DNA from: Henckelia pumila
Lineage: Eukaryota > Streptophyta > Magnoliopsida > Lamiales > Gesneriaceae
Reading direction: 5' to 3'
NCBI RefSeq assembly: GCF_033568475.1
Contig: NC_133122.1
Span: forward strand, 147,822,861-147,886,860
Length of the DNA: 64,000 nucleotides
Shown piece after piece: positions 1 to 9,796 of this stretch. A program made the position numbers and the translations under genes. The first letter of the stretch is position 1; each line of letters begins with the position of its first letter. The notes under the pieces are model-generated. The model ran no database searches. It saw only the letters and a program-made list of their open reading frames with translations, and was not told the origin of the DNA.

Positions 1-66
1 TGAGGTTTTTTTTCGACCAAAATTTGTCCCGACTCTAACACTTTGCTCAAACGGACAGCAGAATGT
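1..66. other. Flank left of the MULE
   Basis: These bases lie outside the left inverted repeat of the Mutator-like element. No gene or repeat is recognisable in them. The nine bases touching the repeat do not match the nine bases beyond the right repeat at 34121, so no target duplication can be shown. Confidence 0.4.
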
Positions 67-200
67 GGGATAATTGTATTTTGACCCCCTATGAAACACA
101 TAAAAATCAAGAAATACTCGTGTAAATTAAATAGGCGAAAATCACCCTCTGTTATTTAGAATGAAGCTCATGTGCCCCTAAATCCGGGAAGTGATATTCA
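67..200 (+). repeat. MULE left terminal inverted repeat
   Basis: About 130 bp here match the reverse complement of 33985-34120 with few changes and small gaps, including shared blocks such as GTGTAAATTAAATAGG and AAAATCACCCTCTGTTATT. Weaker similarity continues to about 290, with CCCTTTTACCC on both sides. Long inverted repeats of this kind are typical of MULEs. Confidence 0.9.
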
Positions 201-344
201 CGCGTTGCATACGTAAGTATTCTTGGATTTTTGAAGAGTTTTAAGCACAAAGTACCGTAAATGCCCTTTTACCCTATATTAAATCTTGGCTATTTATCTC
301 ATCTTCTACAATAATTGGAACACACGATTTCTTGAAGGCTCGTA

Positions 345-773
345 ATGGACTCTTCTTACAAACCCAAAAATCCAACTATTTTGAAGCGCTTGGATTTAAG
401 GTACCCAACTCCTCCAACATGTTCCTGCAATGTTAGAGCTGATATCAAGGTGGTGGTGTCTGAAAAGAAGAAAACAAAGGGTCTATTATACTACAACTGC
501 TCAAAGAACCGGTGTGGTTTCTTTCGTTGGTGTCACCCCGATGATTATACTCTGTTTCCAAATGAAGACGGAGATGAATCTGATGGTGAATTTGGAGGTC
601 ATAGTTGCAATAGCTATGGTGGTGTGAAGAACAAAGATAAAGCTTTCGAAAAAGAGGTTACTTCTACTGTGCGAGGAAGAAATATCGGTGCAATTGAAGC
701 TGCTTATGTCCATGTTTCATGGGTTGCTTGTGTGTTTCTTCTACTAGTGCTTATTGTTCTTGTGTTCAAGTAA
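345..773 (+). CDS. GRF-type zinc-finger protein with C-terminal membrane segment
   Basis: This 142-residue ORF begins with an ATG about 145 bp inside the MULE left repeat. It has a GRF zinc-finger pattern: Cys26-x-Cys28, a basic stretch, Cys52, Cys57, then GFFRWC with Trp62 and Cys63. A hydrophobic segment (about residues 123-141) ends the protein, so it may be tail-anchored. GRF fingers bind nucleic acid in known proteins, and small plant GRF proteins with a membrane tail are common hypothetical genes. It points away from the MULE transposase, so it may be a second gene of the element or a captured host gene. TTG-rich, repetitive sequence (830-950) follows it. The ORF is intact; whether it is expressed cannot be seen. 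Confidence 0.7.
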   Translation: MDSSYKPKNPTILKRLDLRYPTPPTCSCNVRADIKVVVSEKKKTKGLLYYNCSKNRCGFFRWCHPDDYTLFPNEDGDESDGEFGGHSCNSYGGVKNKDKAFEKEVTSTVRGRNIGAIEAAYVHVSWVACVFLLLVLIVLVFK

Positions 774-1271
774 TAGGAAAACAATGTGTCGTAGCCCATT
801 GTTGATGAAGTTTGATTTTGTGTGTTTCAATTGAGTCTTTGTGTATTTCAATTGAGTCTGTGTGTTTAGTTTGAGTCCGTGTGTGTTTTAATTGAGTCTA
901 TGTATTTCAATTGAGTCTATGTGTGTTCAGTTTAAATATGTGTGTGTTTCTTTTGAGTGTGTATTGTTGCCCGATGATGAAAGGGAATATGACATTCCAA
1001 TTTCCTGTGTTTTTTCAATTCATCAAAGAAGCAATTTATTTCGAATAACATGTAACACTCAAATTAGACTAGTTGAAAATTAGAACATTCATTGTAGATA
1101 TTGTGTTTCATACAACCCAAAAGATATTAGTAGCCTACAACCCCCATTCTTTCAATTATCAAAAACAATACAAAATGTGACAAAGCAGCAACAAAAACGA
1201 TTAAACTACAGCCCCCATCTTGGCAACCTTCTTGCCAACCTAGAAGAATTGGTGTTTGCATCAAACACACT
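774..1271. other. MULE interior without clear gene
   Basis: From about 815 to 960 a short motif resembling TTTCAATTGAGTCTGTGTG recurs about six times with variation, a degenerate minisatellite downstream of the GRF ORF. The rest is AT-rich and shows no supported ORF. The terminators of the two convergent MULE genes probably lie here. Confidence 0.45.
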
Positions 1272-1955
1272 TCAACTAGAGTTTGTTCCTTGACTCAAAG
1301 CAACAACATTTTCATTTCTAGTTGTATTGATTGTAGCTCTAGCTCTCGAGTTTGCATTTCCAGTTGCAGTGGCCATGGATGTAGCTCTGAAAGTTGAATC
1401 ACCAGTGGCAGTAGCTCTAGCTCTTGCAGTTGCATTTCCAGTTGCAGTGGCTCTTGCTTTGGCACTTGCACCTCCAGTTGGTCTTGCAATAGAACTAGAA
1501 TCTGCACTTGCACTTGCATCTAGTTTTGCCCTATTCAAATGGCTCATTTGCACCATTCTTGTTGCACTATCAATATTCTATCATCATTCATACATGTTAA
1601 ATTCATAAAATGACACTAAATTACACAATAGAACACACAAAAAAATGTACAATATACAATAGGCAAAAAATCTATTACTTACACTTGAATATAAATTTGG
1701 TGCAAATGATGTAGCTCCAATATCATTTTGATTTCCAGAATTTTGAGTATGTGTTTCCTGACAACCAACCAAAATTATCATTCACTGAAAATGTTATACA
1801 AAAGTGCATTTAGTTTCACCTTTGGCATTGCTTGTGGTGTGCCACTCAATGATTCATAATTAGTATTAGCAGGTGTGTTGTTGGAGGGCATAGATCCAAT
1901 TGTAGCTGCCTCAGCTGCATCTTGATTTCCAGAAGGTCCTTGACCAGTCCTCTAC
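1272..1955 (-). pseudogene. MULE transposase, C-terminal low-complexity exons
   Basis: Three stretches read as the spliced tail of the transposase on the minus strand. One covers about 1813-1955, one about 1687-1752 (flanked by AG and GTAAGT signals), and the last is 1272-1558, ending in a stop. The last part encodes about 90 residues rich in Ala, Arg and Thr, built from imperfect repeats of the type ARATATGN. Long low-complexity tails after the zinc knuckle are usual in plant MULE transposases. The plus strand is also open here (1327-1608) because of the same repeats, but that frame looks like a shadow. Exon limits are inferred from splice-like signals. Confidence 0.5.
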
Positions 1956-1982
1956 ATTAAAATTAATGTCAAAAATAGTCAA

Positions 1983-2210
1983 CTATGACTTTTTAACTGA
2001 AATATGTGTAGGTACCTTAAAATATTTTGAACTGGGATGAATTGGATTTTTACAAGTTGCCTTATTGTGTGATTTTTCCAAGCATCTTGAGCATGTATGT
2101 GTAAGACCCTTCCTTGTTGAAACACTACTACCCTCATCAGCTTGTCTTTTTCTCATCTTTTGAGGTCTTCCCTTCTTGCTCTTATAAATTGGTGCATTCA
2201 GTGTTGTCAA
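1983..2210 (-). pseudogene. MULE transposase, zinc-knuckle segment
   Basis: The frame encodes a basic linker (KSKKGRPQKMRKR) followed by a CCHC knuckle with Cys-x2-Cys-x4-His-x4-Cys (CSRCLEKSHNKATC). In MULE transposases this knuckle follows the SWIM finger, which is exactly the neighbour at 2207-2446. The SWIM frame ends in a stop in a different frame, so a small indel or a lost splice site separates the two. A GTACCT donor-like site after residues SSKYFK suggests the coding region continued by splicing to the tail exons. Confidence 0.75.
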
Positions 2211-2446
2211 GGTGTTTTGAAAAAATCAATTTCCCCAGGAATAGCATGTATCATGTACGAGTATACCTTTAAATATTCATCTTTGGTATAGAATTTGTGA
2301 ACAAAATCCTCCAAATTCCATCTACTGTGACAAATAGCAGTGCAAGCATGAGAGCATGGAAAACCACATAATTGAAACATCCCACACGTGCAAGTCTTCT
2401 TCATCAAATCAACCACATGCTGAGTTAATACACCATGGACTAACAA
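2207..2446 (-). pseudogene. MULE transposase, SWIM zinc finger
   Basis: The peptide contains the SWIM signature CxCxnCxH: Cys-Thr-Cys-Gly, then CGFPCSHACTAI. The SWIM finger lies C-terminal to the DDE core in MuDR-class transposases and is thought to bind DNA or proteins. The reading frame is separated from the catalytic segment (ending at 2468) by a stop and frame change. Confidence 0.8.
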
Positions 2447-2467
2447 GCACTAGACTTGATACTCATT

Positions 2468-2761
2468 TTAACCTGAATAGAGTGCATAAAAGTTTCTAGA
2501 AAATTTTTTATTCTTGTTGATCTTTTTCAGTATGTTTGAACAGATCTGGCCAATGTATATCTCCATGCCAACCTTTCTCAATTGAATTCTCTTCATCAGC
2601 TTGTTTCTTATGCACTCTAGCATTGTTATGATTGGTTTGTCAACTTGCACCACTGCAAAGGCCATAGGCACCATATTGTCATTTCCATCCCTACCAACAG
2701 CTGCCAACAATTGACCACCATGTATTGTTTTCATAAAACAGCCATCTAACCCAATAATTGG
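2468..2761 (-). pseudogene. MULE transposase, catalytic-domain start, truncated
   Basis: The true coding part runs from the CACTA insertion point leftward. It includes the hallmark motif IIGLDGCFMK, whose Asp is the first catalytic residue, then GGQLLAAVGRDGNDNMVP and an AFAVVQVD stretch. About 75 residues later the frame reaches FYALYS and a stop at 2468. Roughly 150-200 residues normally present here, with the later catalytic acidic residues, are missing, so the enzyme is dead even before counting insertions. The ORF reads on into the CACTA to 2935 by chance. Confidence 0.85.
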
Positions 2762-3230
2762 CACTACAAGAAAAACGGGAAACGACAACCGATATAATCC
2801 GTTGTCGTAGGGGTCAAAAAACCGTTGTACTTTAAGGTGTTGTCGAAAGTATAGCATACAACAACGGTTTATATCCGTTGTGGATTCTAACATACGACAA
2901 CGGATATGCAACAGTAAATATCTGTTGTCGTACACAGTATTTGACCACGGTTTATAACCGTTGTCTTAAGTTGCCTTTAACGACAGTTATAAACCGTTGT
3001 CTATGTTGACATATCACAACAGATTTGCAACAGTTTATATCCGTTGTCGTAAACATTATTCAACCACATTTTAAAACCGATGTCTTATGTAGGTGTTTGC
3101 TTATTATTCAACCACGTTTTAAAACCGTTGTCGTATGTTGTTTTTTATAACAATTTTAAACCGTTGTCTTAATTTGATTTTCACAACAGTTATTATTCGT
3201 TGTCCTCAACATTACAAATGAAAAAAAATT
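2762..3230. repeat. CACTA left sub-terminal repeat array
   Basis: Short motifs CCGTTGT and ACAACGG occur in both orientations about 15 times, at 10-40 bp spacing, often as small palindromes around a TTTATA centre. Such arrays bind TnpA-like proteins in En/Spm elements. The matching array lies at 7500-7857. Confidence 0.85.
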
Positions 3231-4070
3231 AAAATTTCTAAAATAAAATTTAATATACAATTTTTCAATATTACAAATAAATATTCTTATTCTAAATTCA
3301 AAATCAATCTACAATAAAAAAAAAATATATAGATCGAGTTATGAACTAATCTATATAAATTAACTCGAAACTTTCCAATAGATCGAGTTATGAACTAATC
3401 TATATAAATTAACTTGGAACACTCCTTCAAGAATAGCATCCACCATTATCCTCTGCATCACGACTATCTGCACAAGTTGACGAATTCAAGTAGTAGAAAA
3501 GATGTCAAAATTCTGGAATTCAAATCCATAAAACAAATATGCTGGGAAGATCGACTTGATAGTAAATTTCCAATACAGTTATCCAAACAATCCGCATATT
3601 ACTGAACCATCTTAGAAGATAAACAAAGAATCGAACTAAGCAACAAAGACCGCGTGACATCTTCCTGGCAAAATAGTACTTAAAGAACACCAGCATATAA
3701 ATAAATTATAGACAACTATGTTTACCATATAAATTGTAATGTTTCGAAGAGTATCAACAACAATATAAAATCAACATTTTCTTTCACATCATTCTTATCT
3801 TCTTTTACAAAAACACAAGAAGTAAATTAAGTCGGTGCAGATCGAGCATTAAAATTTCTAAAAGTTCCCATCAAGCTAATTTTATGGTCTGCCATTTGGA
3901 ATGCCAATTGACGCATATATAGTAACATTGAGTATACATGTTTCCACATCTAAGCAGATTTCAAGAACACAAAACACAGCAGTTAATCTAACATCATCCA
4001 CCCTGAACATAAGATCCTCCAATGACAAAATGGATATGATCACACTCAAAACATAACCAAAAACACTAAC
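3231..4070. repeat. CACTA interior, AT-rich, with 49-bp tandem duplication
   Basis: Two 39-bp copies starting ATAGATCGAGTTATGAAC lie at 3329-3367 and 3378-3416, a 49-bp period. The remainder is AT-rich with no gene I recognise. The stretch just left of 4070 is probably the intron following the fibrillarin-like exon. Confidence 0.6.
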
Positions 4071-4142
4071 CTTAATGGATATGAAAAAATGGCCTCCCAC
4101 TTTCAGGAAATAGGATGCATTTTTTAGAGCTAAAATTTCTGC
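4071..4142 (-). pseudogene. Captured fibrillarin exon
   Basis: A 24-residue exon reads AEILALKNASYFLKVGGHF followed by FISIK. It is flanked by a TTTTTCAG acceptor on the right and a GTTAGT donor on the left. The ILALNASYFLK-GGHF-ISIK stretch is a conserved part of the methyltransferase domain of fibrillarin, the nucleolar box C/D snoRNP 2'-O-methyltransferase, and plant genes have an intron after it. Only this exon and adjoining intron are recognisable, so it cannot make the enzyme. Assignment is from remembered family sequence and should be confirmed by search. Confidence 0.72.
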
Positions 4143-4739
4143 CTGAAAAATTAAGAGCATGATCAAAGCATTATCGATGAGAACAAAACTTAGATTTATC
4201 TATATGGCACCCAACTTAATCACAACATATTAAACAGAAACTAATCAATAACACCAACTATAGGCTAAAAATTGTAAGATAACCAAAATCATAGTGGTAG
4301 TTAATTATTAGCATGCATATCAGGTAACAGAAGAAAGACCCAAAAAATGCAATTGTTCCCTTAATATAATCCACTACATAATTATAAGAGATATTAGTGG
4401 TTTAAAGGCATGAAAATAATTTTAAAAAAGAACTCAAACTTGAGTACTTCCACCCAGTACAAACTTTAAATGAGCTGCAGGCGAGCTCCACACAAGTAGC
4501 TCAACATCTACAAAGTACGAATAAAGGTGAAAAACAATGATAAAATATAAATATTCAAGGAACCAAGTAATTAGTATATTAAATTCAATGAACACATCAA
4601 AGACTCGGTTTTTGCATCACCCATAATGTCTTGAAGGGGAATCCGAGTAGCTCTTCATTTGTTTGTTCATAGATGTAAATCAAGAAAGATAATTCCAGAA
4701 GTCAATTTTGGAGATAAGCACTCCCATGAAGAACCAACA
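4143..4739. other. CACTA interior, no recognisable gene
   Basis: AT-rich sequence between two captured fragments. It may be intron or spacer of the captured fibrillarin and terpene synthase loci. I see no coding signal, and the boundary between the two captured pieces is not visible. Confidence 0.4.
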
Positions 4740-5120
4740 AGGTAAACAAAAATGAACAAATTTTAAAACTTTTCATATGCACCAAACCGAGCACTAGTAT
4801 ATCTCCGTACCAAAGCATTGGTATTTGTCCATTTTGGAACCACTTGGCCTTGACCATATAAGCTTCAATGGTATGGATCCACTGTCGTTGCATAAGGTAA
4901 TAAGTTAATTGTTGCCTAAACAGAAATGACCAGGGAATTTATAAAAAGCAACATTAAAAAAGTTTATTTATATATAATTACCACTCTTGCAAGGAAATGA
5001 AGAACGTTTATCCCATGTTGTTTGAGAATCTTTTGAGCTATCTCTGTAGTTGTGTTGTATAATGCCATGTAGCATATTTTCATGTAATCGGGTAGATTCT
5101 CTATTGCGTCCACATCCCAT
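4740..5120 (-). pseudogene. Captured terpene synthase exons
   Basis: Two adjoining exons of a plant terpene synthase are visible. The first (5120 to 4982) begins after a TTGCAG acceptor and reads WDVDAIENLPDYMKICYMAL, then YNTTTEIA, ending at a GTAATT donor. The second starts at 4881 after CGACAG and contains AYMVKAKWF, matching the family motif that follows. The phase and the intron before the Trp-Asp pair fit the usual plant TPS gene structure. The DDxxD metal-binding motif (upstream exon) and the C-terminal part are absent, so it is a fragment. Orientation is opposite to the glucanase fragment in the same element. Confidence 0.8.
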
Positions 5121-5321
5121 CTGCAACAGATTAGTTCAAATAACCTCATGATTTAATATTATAAATGCATGCAAATGTGAGTTTTATAATCAGAAATAAA
5201 TATATACTTACATTTGAATATTCCCACTGACTTAGCTTTTCAAACCACAAATTGATTTCATCTTCGAAGTGGTATCAAATTCCCAGCCATTGAAGTTTGT
5301 CTATCAAATTCATCACTTCTA

Positions 5322-5453
5322 ATGGCTCTAAATAATATTGCAGTGATCTTTTTAGTTTCTTTATCGTGTTTTCTTTCAGTTCTTCAATGGCTACTGTACT
5401 CTGTTTCAGACCCAGTAGTTTCTGGTTTTCCTGCGGGAAAAAGAAAAAAAACA
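5322..5453 (+). pseudogene. Possible captured first exon with signal-anchor sequence
   Basis: An ATG-led frame encodes MALNNIAVIFLVSLSCFLSV followed by QWLLYSV and a short basic stretch (GKRKK), then meets a GTAAGT-type donor at about 5455. The hydrophobic start looks like a signal peptide or membrane anchor, and the donor site suggests a real first exon. I do not recognise the gene. It could be the 5' end of a further captured locus or chance. Confidence 0.3.
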
Positions 5454-5456
5454 GTA

Positions 5457-5457
5457 A

Positions 5458-5495
<38 letters not shown>
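5457..5495. repeat. TA microsatellite
   Basis: An uninterrupted (TA)n run of about 18 units inside the CACTA element, next to the possible captured exon. Confidence 0.9.
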
Positions 5496-5501
<6 letters not shown>

Positions 5502-5540
5502 ATTAGTAACACAGATTTTGAAAGCATGATGGGTGATTAA

Positions 5541-6740
5541 TTAATTATTAGTAGTCACAGGAGTTGATGTGATTGCTAGGTACTTATTACGATTGCATAT
5601 CCACAAATATCAAGACAACACGAAATAGACTTATTAAATCATTGGTCACGAGCCAAAGCAACTGATCCATCTAACTGTTTTTCTACAACAAACTCGGTAG
5701 AAGCTGTGTTGCTACCTGGACACATGGCTACTTCATTTCCAAACCTCGACCAATATTAAACTCCTGCATTCCCAAAAAATAAAGTGAATCCAAAAATTAA
5801 ACCTGCAAAAATTAAGGTGAATCCAAATATTTGAAAAATATGCATGAGTCGAAACATTAGACCTGCAAATCCAAAGAACAAGCAACACACAGGTTGTCCA
5901 GTTCTCATTTAAATACTCGAGAAACCTCAAGATTCAAACTCAAACAGAGATTTTAGGCAGACCCACCAAGAAAAGACTGTAAATTTATCCATAGATAGTA
6001 CAGTAAAGTCTATACATATATCAATGGCAGAACAAAGCTAGAATCTGCCCCAAAACCTAAAACAAATATCAGCTGATCAAATAGCAATCACACATACACA
6101 AACTATAAACAGCACAAATCTAACATCTACATGCATCGCTCATCAATGAAAGTTACAAACAATTATCAGCAACCACAACTGAAAGACGCATATTCCAGAG
6201 AATCCTCCAATTAAAACACAAAGAACAAGCTAGAAAATACCCAAAAACGATCGATAGGTCTGCTCGGATGGAGCGAAGAGGAAAGATTTCGCAGATGTGA
6301 ACTTAAGACCTCATCCTTCACCATCACCACGATTTGTGTGTGGAAAGTGCAATGAGTGGTACGCAATTTGAAACACTATAACACATTGTACCCTTTTACC
6401 TTACAACTTTGCCATATAAGCAGCCGCTACAAAGCTAGAAAAACTGCAAAACACATAAGAAAAGAGAACTACAAGTTAAATTAATGTTTTAGCACGAAGA
6501 ACTAGATTCACCATTCTCGCAACAAAGAAAACAAGGAAACAAAAAATACCATCTAGTTTCAGTAAATTCAAAAATCCATATCTGGTAGTGTACGATAGCA
6601 ATGGCGGCCAAGGAAGAGAAAAAAAAAATTAGCAGAGAATTAGCCCGCTTCCGAGAAATCTCCAAATGAAAAAAAAAATTCTTGTAGTGTCTATATTAAC
6701 GCCATCTTAAGATCTCAAACCTGTAGATCAAATTTTAATT
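5541..6740. other. CACTA interior with an internal CACTA-like end
   Basis: No coding region is recognised in these 1.2 kb. Near the right side, 6681-6689 reads CTTGTAGTG behind an A-rich run. This is the reverse complement of the element's left tip CACTACAAG and a better match to it than the true right end. It may be a second CACTA terminus from an older, shorter form of the element. Confidence 0.5.
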
Positions 6741-6742
6741 GA

Positions 6743-7405
6743 ATGGATAAAGTTTCAATACCGGGCAACTATTGTCGAATAGGGGTGACGACTTGGAAGC
6801 TTCATGTCTCCATTCCTTTCTATATTGGCAATAATCTCCCCTCCCCTTCAGAATCCATTAAGCTCGCCCAGAAACTCCATGGCAAATGCATCAAAATCTA
6901 CGGAGCAAACCCAAAAACCCTTCAAGACATCCAAAACACCGACATTCAAATATCTATCATGGTACCCAACGACCTCATTCACGACATTTCCACCAACCAA
7001 ACGCTCGCGGATGAGTGGGTGCGATTGAATGTCGTCCCCTTTTATCCCAAATCCAAGATCCGGTACCTTCTCGTGGGGAACGAAATTTTGAGCAACCCAC
7101 CAAACACGATCAGGTACTCTATGAGAAAGTTCGGGCTGAAGAAAATCAAGGTCAGAACCCCATTAGCTATGGATGCCCTAGAATCTTCATTTCCACCGTC
7201 GAACGGCACTTTTAGGTCCGATGTTAGGGAGAAAGTGATTAAACCATTGCTCCATTTCTTGGATAGGAGCAAATCTTTCTTCTTCGTTGATGCGTACACT
7301 TATTTCGCGTGGGTAGGCCAACCACTCCAGATTAATCTCGAATCTACGGTGAGAAGTGGGCAGCTAGGGTTGGGTTTTGAGAGAGTCGTGAGAGAGAGAG
7401 GATGA
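6743..7405 (+). pseudogene. Captured GH17 beta-1,3-glucanase fragment
   Basis: This 220-codon frame resembles plant glucan endo-1,3-beta-glucosidases. It has IGNNLPSPSESIKLAQKL, the block KIYGANPKTLQDIQNTDIQ, SIMVPNDLI, STNQTLADEWV, and RYLLVGNEIL containing the catalytic acid/base Glu of the family, then LAMDALESSFPPSNG. The start is abnormal: the conserved GVNYG opening is broken by about 15 unrelated residues (TTWKLHVSIPFY), and about 15-20 residues are missing after the GNE motif. The second catalytic Glu region is not reached; the frame ends in the CACTA right arm. It is a captured, non-functional fragment, though still open over 660 bp. Confidence 0.82.
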
Positions 7406-7489
7406 GGAAGAAAGGGGTTGAGTAATTTTTATTTTTTACGGAAAAGGGTTGACTTGCATATTTATTTTTTTAAAATTAAAAAAATGGAA

Positions 7490-7857
7490 AAAATAAAAGA
7501 CAACATAAAAAGACAACGGCTTTAAAACTGTGTTGTCGTAGACTCCAAAAAAAATGCAAATAGACAACGGTTAATTAAAACCGTTGTCGTAGGTCATAAA
7601 AAACACGCTCATAGACAACGGTTAATTAAAACCATTGTTGTAGGTCATAAAAAGCATGCTCATAGACAACGGTTTTTTAAAACCGTTGTCTATGACGTAT
7701 AAAAGACAACGTTTTTTAAAAACCGTTGTACTCTTTCATTAAAATATAGCCAACCACAACGTTTTTATTAAAACCGTTGTTAAAAGTCAAAAGACAACAG
7801 TTTTTCGAAAAAACCGTTGTATTTTGAGTGTTGTTAAAATCAATATTTGTTGTAGTG
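7490..7857. repeat. CACTA right sub-terminal repeat array
   Basis: About ten alternating AGACAACGG and AACCGTTGT motifs, often flanking a TTAATTAAAA centre, mirror the left array. They end in TTGTTGTAGTG at 7857. Confidence 0.88.
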
Positions 7858-8322
7858 TGGCCTATAACCTGCTAAGAAAGAAGCCTTCATGGCATGCAAG
7901 CTAAAATAAAGCTTATCAAATGTTGGGGGCTCAAAATCATCTTTTCTTCTTAGAATAAGTGTACTTCCTGGATTAAAATTTCTCAATGTCTCGCAATAAT
8001 CCCATAGATGATGGTATTGTACACTGTCAACACCTCTGATCTTCTGAATAGCAGTCTTTTTAGCCCCTACCACCTTCCATTTACTTCCATCAACTTCACA
8101 TTTTGACTTTATCAAATTTCTTAACTGATCGATCTTTATATCGGGATTATCTCTAACAATCTTATGAATTTTCTTAGCTAAGTACCTAGAGTTGGCTAAC
8201 TTGTTCTCATTACTTCTAGCACAAGTGTGTTTACCCTTGATAGTCTTGATCTGAAATGTTGGTCCACCCATAATCAGAGATGCATGGATCCTCCAATCAC
8301 AACCATTTTTGCACTCACCTAT
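7858..8322 (-). pseudogene. MULE transposase, region before the catalytic core
   Basis: Reading from the gypsy-1 boundary, the frame gives ECKNGCDWRIHAS, then PTFQIKTIKGKHTCAR and RYLAKKI, ending FLAGYRP at the CACTA boundary. The C-x4-C-WRIHAS and HTC elements are the zinc-binding region that precedes the DDE core in MuDR-type transposases, and the final RP joins the IIGLDG motif across the CACTA. An ATG-led ORF covers 7840-8271, but the natural coding segment is longer on the N-terminal side. Confidence 0.85.
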
Positions 8323-9685
8323 TGTAGTAACCCGGAACCCATTTTAAGGTAATAATATGTTAAATATGATTAAGGGTTAGTAATTAACTAATTCCGGTGC
8401 TTAATAAACTAAAAAGATGATTTGACAAACGGAGCTTCCGTTGGCCATCGGATGCAATGATGGAGGGGCATAACGGACGCAACGTTCCTCAATGGACGCA
8501 ACGTTCCTTGAGATACAGGCAAGCATGAGGTGGATTGATGACTAAGCTACGAGTTTTGACAAGTCTCAAACATGCAGGAACAGACACAACGAACCTAGAA
8601 CGAACGCAACGTTCGTGTCCCGAAATTTTGGCTATAAATAGGGGTCTCCGGAGTTCATTTTCAAATACGAATACCGAGTTTTCTTCTTCGATCAGTTATA
8701 AAGAGTGAGTTATACACTTGAGGGCCCTATCGGTTATAATAGAGGTTCTGGAATAACCAAGGTGTGGTTATTGTCATCCGGGACTAGCAACTCCAAAGGG
8801 CTATCTACGGACGAAGGTATGGTCCGGGAATCTATTTAAGATTTGGGAGTACTTATTAGCTTAGTTAAGGCTTATAGAACTTGTGTAGTGATACGGTGAA
8901 CTTTTGAATATAGGCTTGGAACCTAGGATCTACTATACTTGAACTAGCCTAGAGGTACGTACACATTGACTGAGATTGCCAGCGAGTATACATGTTTATA
9001 TGTTGCATTTATTTGGCATTATTATATGGCATGATATATGATTTACCGCTTTCTATACTCATATGTCATGTGCATATACACGTTGAGCCTATACCTTGTT
9101 ATACCTGATTATAGAGCCGCTCAGCTCTATACTCGATAGTCTGTCACTAAGAGTACCGCAACGGCGGGGACATGTATGTCTGACTACTCCGATGTACTAG
9201 ACGAGTGTGGTTGTACCTAGAGGTTGATCCGTGCGGTGGCAGCACTCATGTGGCACCGGTACTGAGCATGACTTTTCAAATGACCCTTTACTAATCATCA
9301 TGTTGCATGCACTATATACATATGTTTACTCATGTTTATGTACTGGACGTTAGCGCTCACGTCCTAGTTATTATCTTGGACACCCTATTTTACGGGACAG
9401 GTCGCAGGATGGACGGAGCTGGTAGTTCAAGGCAGGACTAGGGAGCAGGAGCCTTGAGGAGTTAATTATACAGCAGGATTCGATATAGTTGTATAATGTT
9501 TACTTTTAAATTTTTCAATATGGTTGTATCACTACAGTATTAAGCCTGGATATGTTTTACTAAGCTGTATGTAAATTATGGATTATGTTTCCGCACGTTT
9601 TTACTCTGTTGGAATTTTGCTGTATTAAGTTTGATGAATGCTATTAGTTGTCAGTTAGTAGGTGATTCTATGCAGGGTCATTACA
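8323..9685 (+). repeat. gypsy-1 5' LTR
   Basis: This 1363-bp LTR has a TATA box (TATAAATA at 8633-8640). Upstream of it lie several copies of a GGACGCAACGTTCC-type motif, a likely U3 enhancer array. Compared with the 3' LTR it has one extra motif unit (CTCAATGGACGCAACGTTC) and scattered substitutions, in line with an old insertion. Confidence 0.92.
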
Positions 9686-9689
9686 TTTT

Positions 9690-9701
9690 TTGTATCAGAG
9701 C
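9690..9701 (+). other. gypsy-1 primer-binding site
   Basis: TTGTATCAGAGC lies 4 bp after the LTR. It differs by one base from TGGTATCAGAGC, the complement of the initiator methionine tRNA 3' end, which primes many plant gypsy and copia elements. Confidence 0.8.
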
Positions 9702-9796
9702 ATGCATAGATTTTGGGAATTAGTACTTGGGATTTAGAATTAGTCTTGAGTAATTATTGCGCATTTGAGATTTTGATGTGCAATTCTTTTCAGGAT

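Larger units (their letters stand above)
2762..7857. mobile_element. CACTA (En/Spm-type) element carrying host gene fragments
   Basis: The element starts CACTACAAGAAAAACG and ends TTTGTTGTAGTG, and is flanked by a perfect 3-bp target duplication TGG (2759-2761 and 7858-7860). Sub-terminal arrays of ACAACGG/CCGTTGT motifs fill about 450 bp at the left end and 360 bp at the right end, as expected for CACTA transposase binding sites. No transposase (TnpA/TnpD-like) ORF is present, so it depends on another element. Its interior holds exon pieces of unrelated host genes (fibrillarin, terpene synthase, GH17 glucanase) with introns kept, so they were captured as DNA. It sits inside the MULE codons for the conserved RP-IIGLDG motif. 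Confidence 0.92.

Noticed and set aside
1327..1608. 93-codon plus-strand ORF rich in Ala, Val and Leu
   Set aside because: It is the complement of the low-complexity MULE transposase tail; the repeats keep several frames open.
2762..3230. CRISPR-like or satellite array from the regular CCGTTGT repeats
   Set aside because: Motifs occur in both orientations at irregular spacing and sit at CACTA ends; they are sub-terminal transposase-binding repeats.
6743..7405. Intact GH17 gene
   Set aside because: The conserved start is disrupted, residues after the GNE motif are missing, and the frame ends in the CACTA arm; it is a captured fragment.
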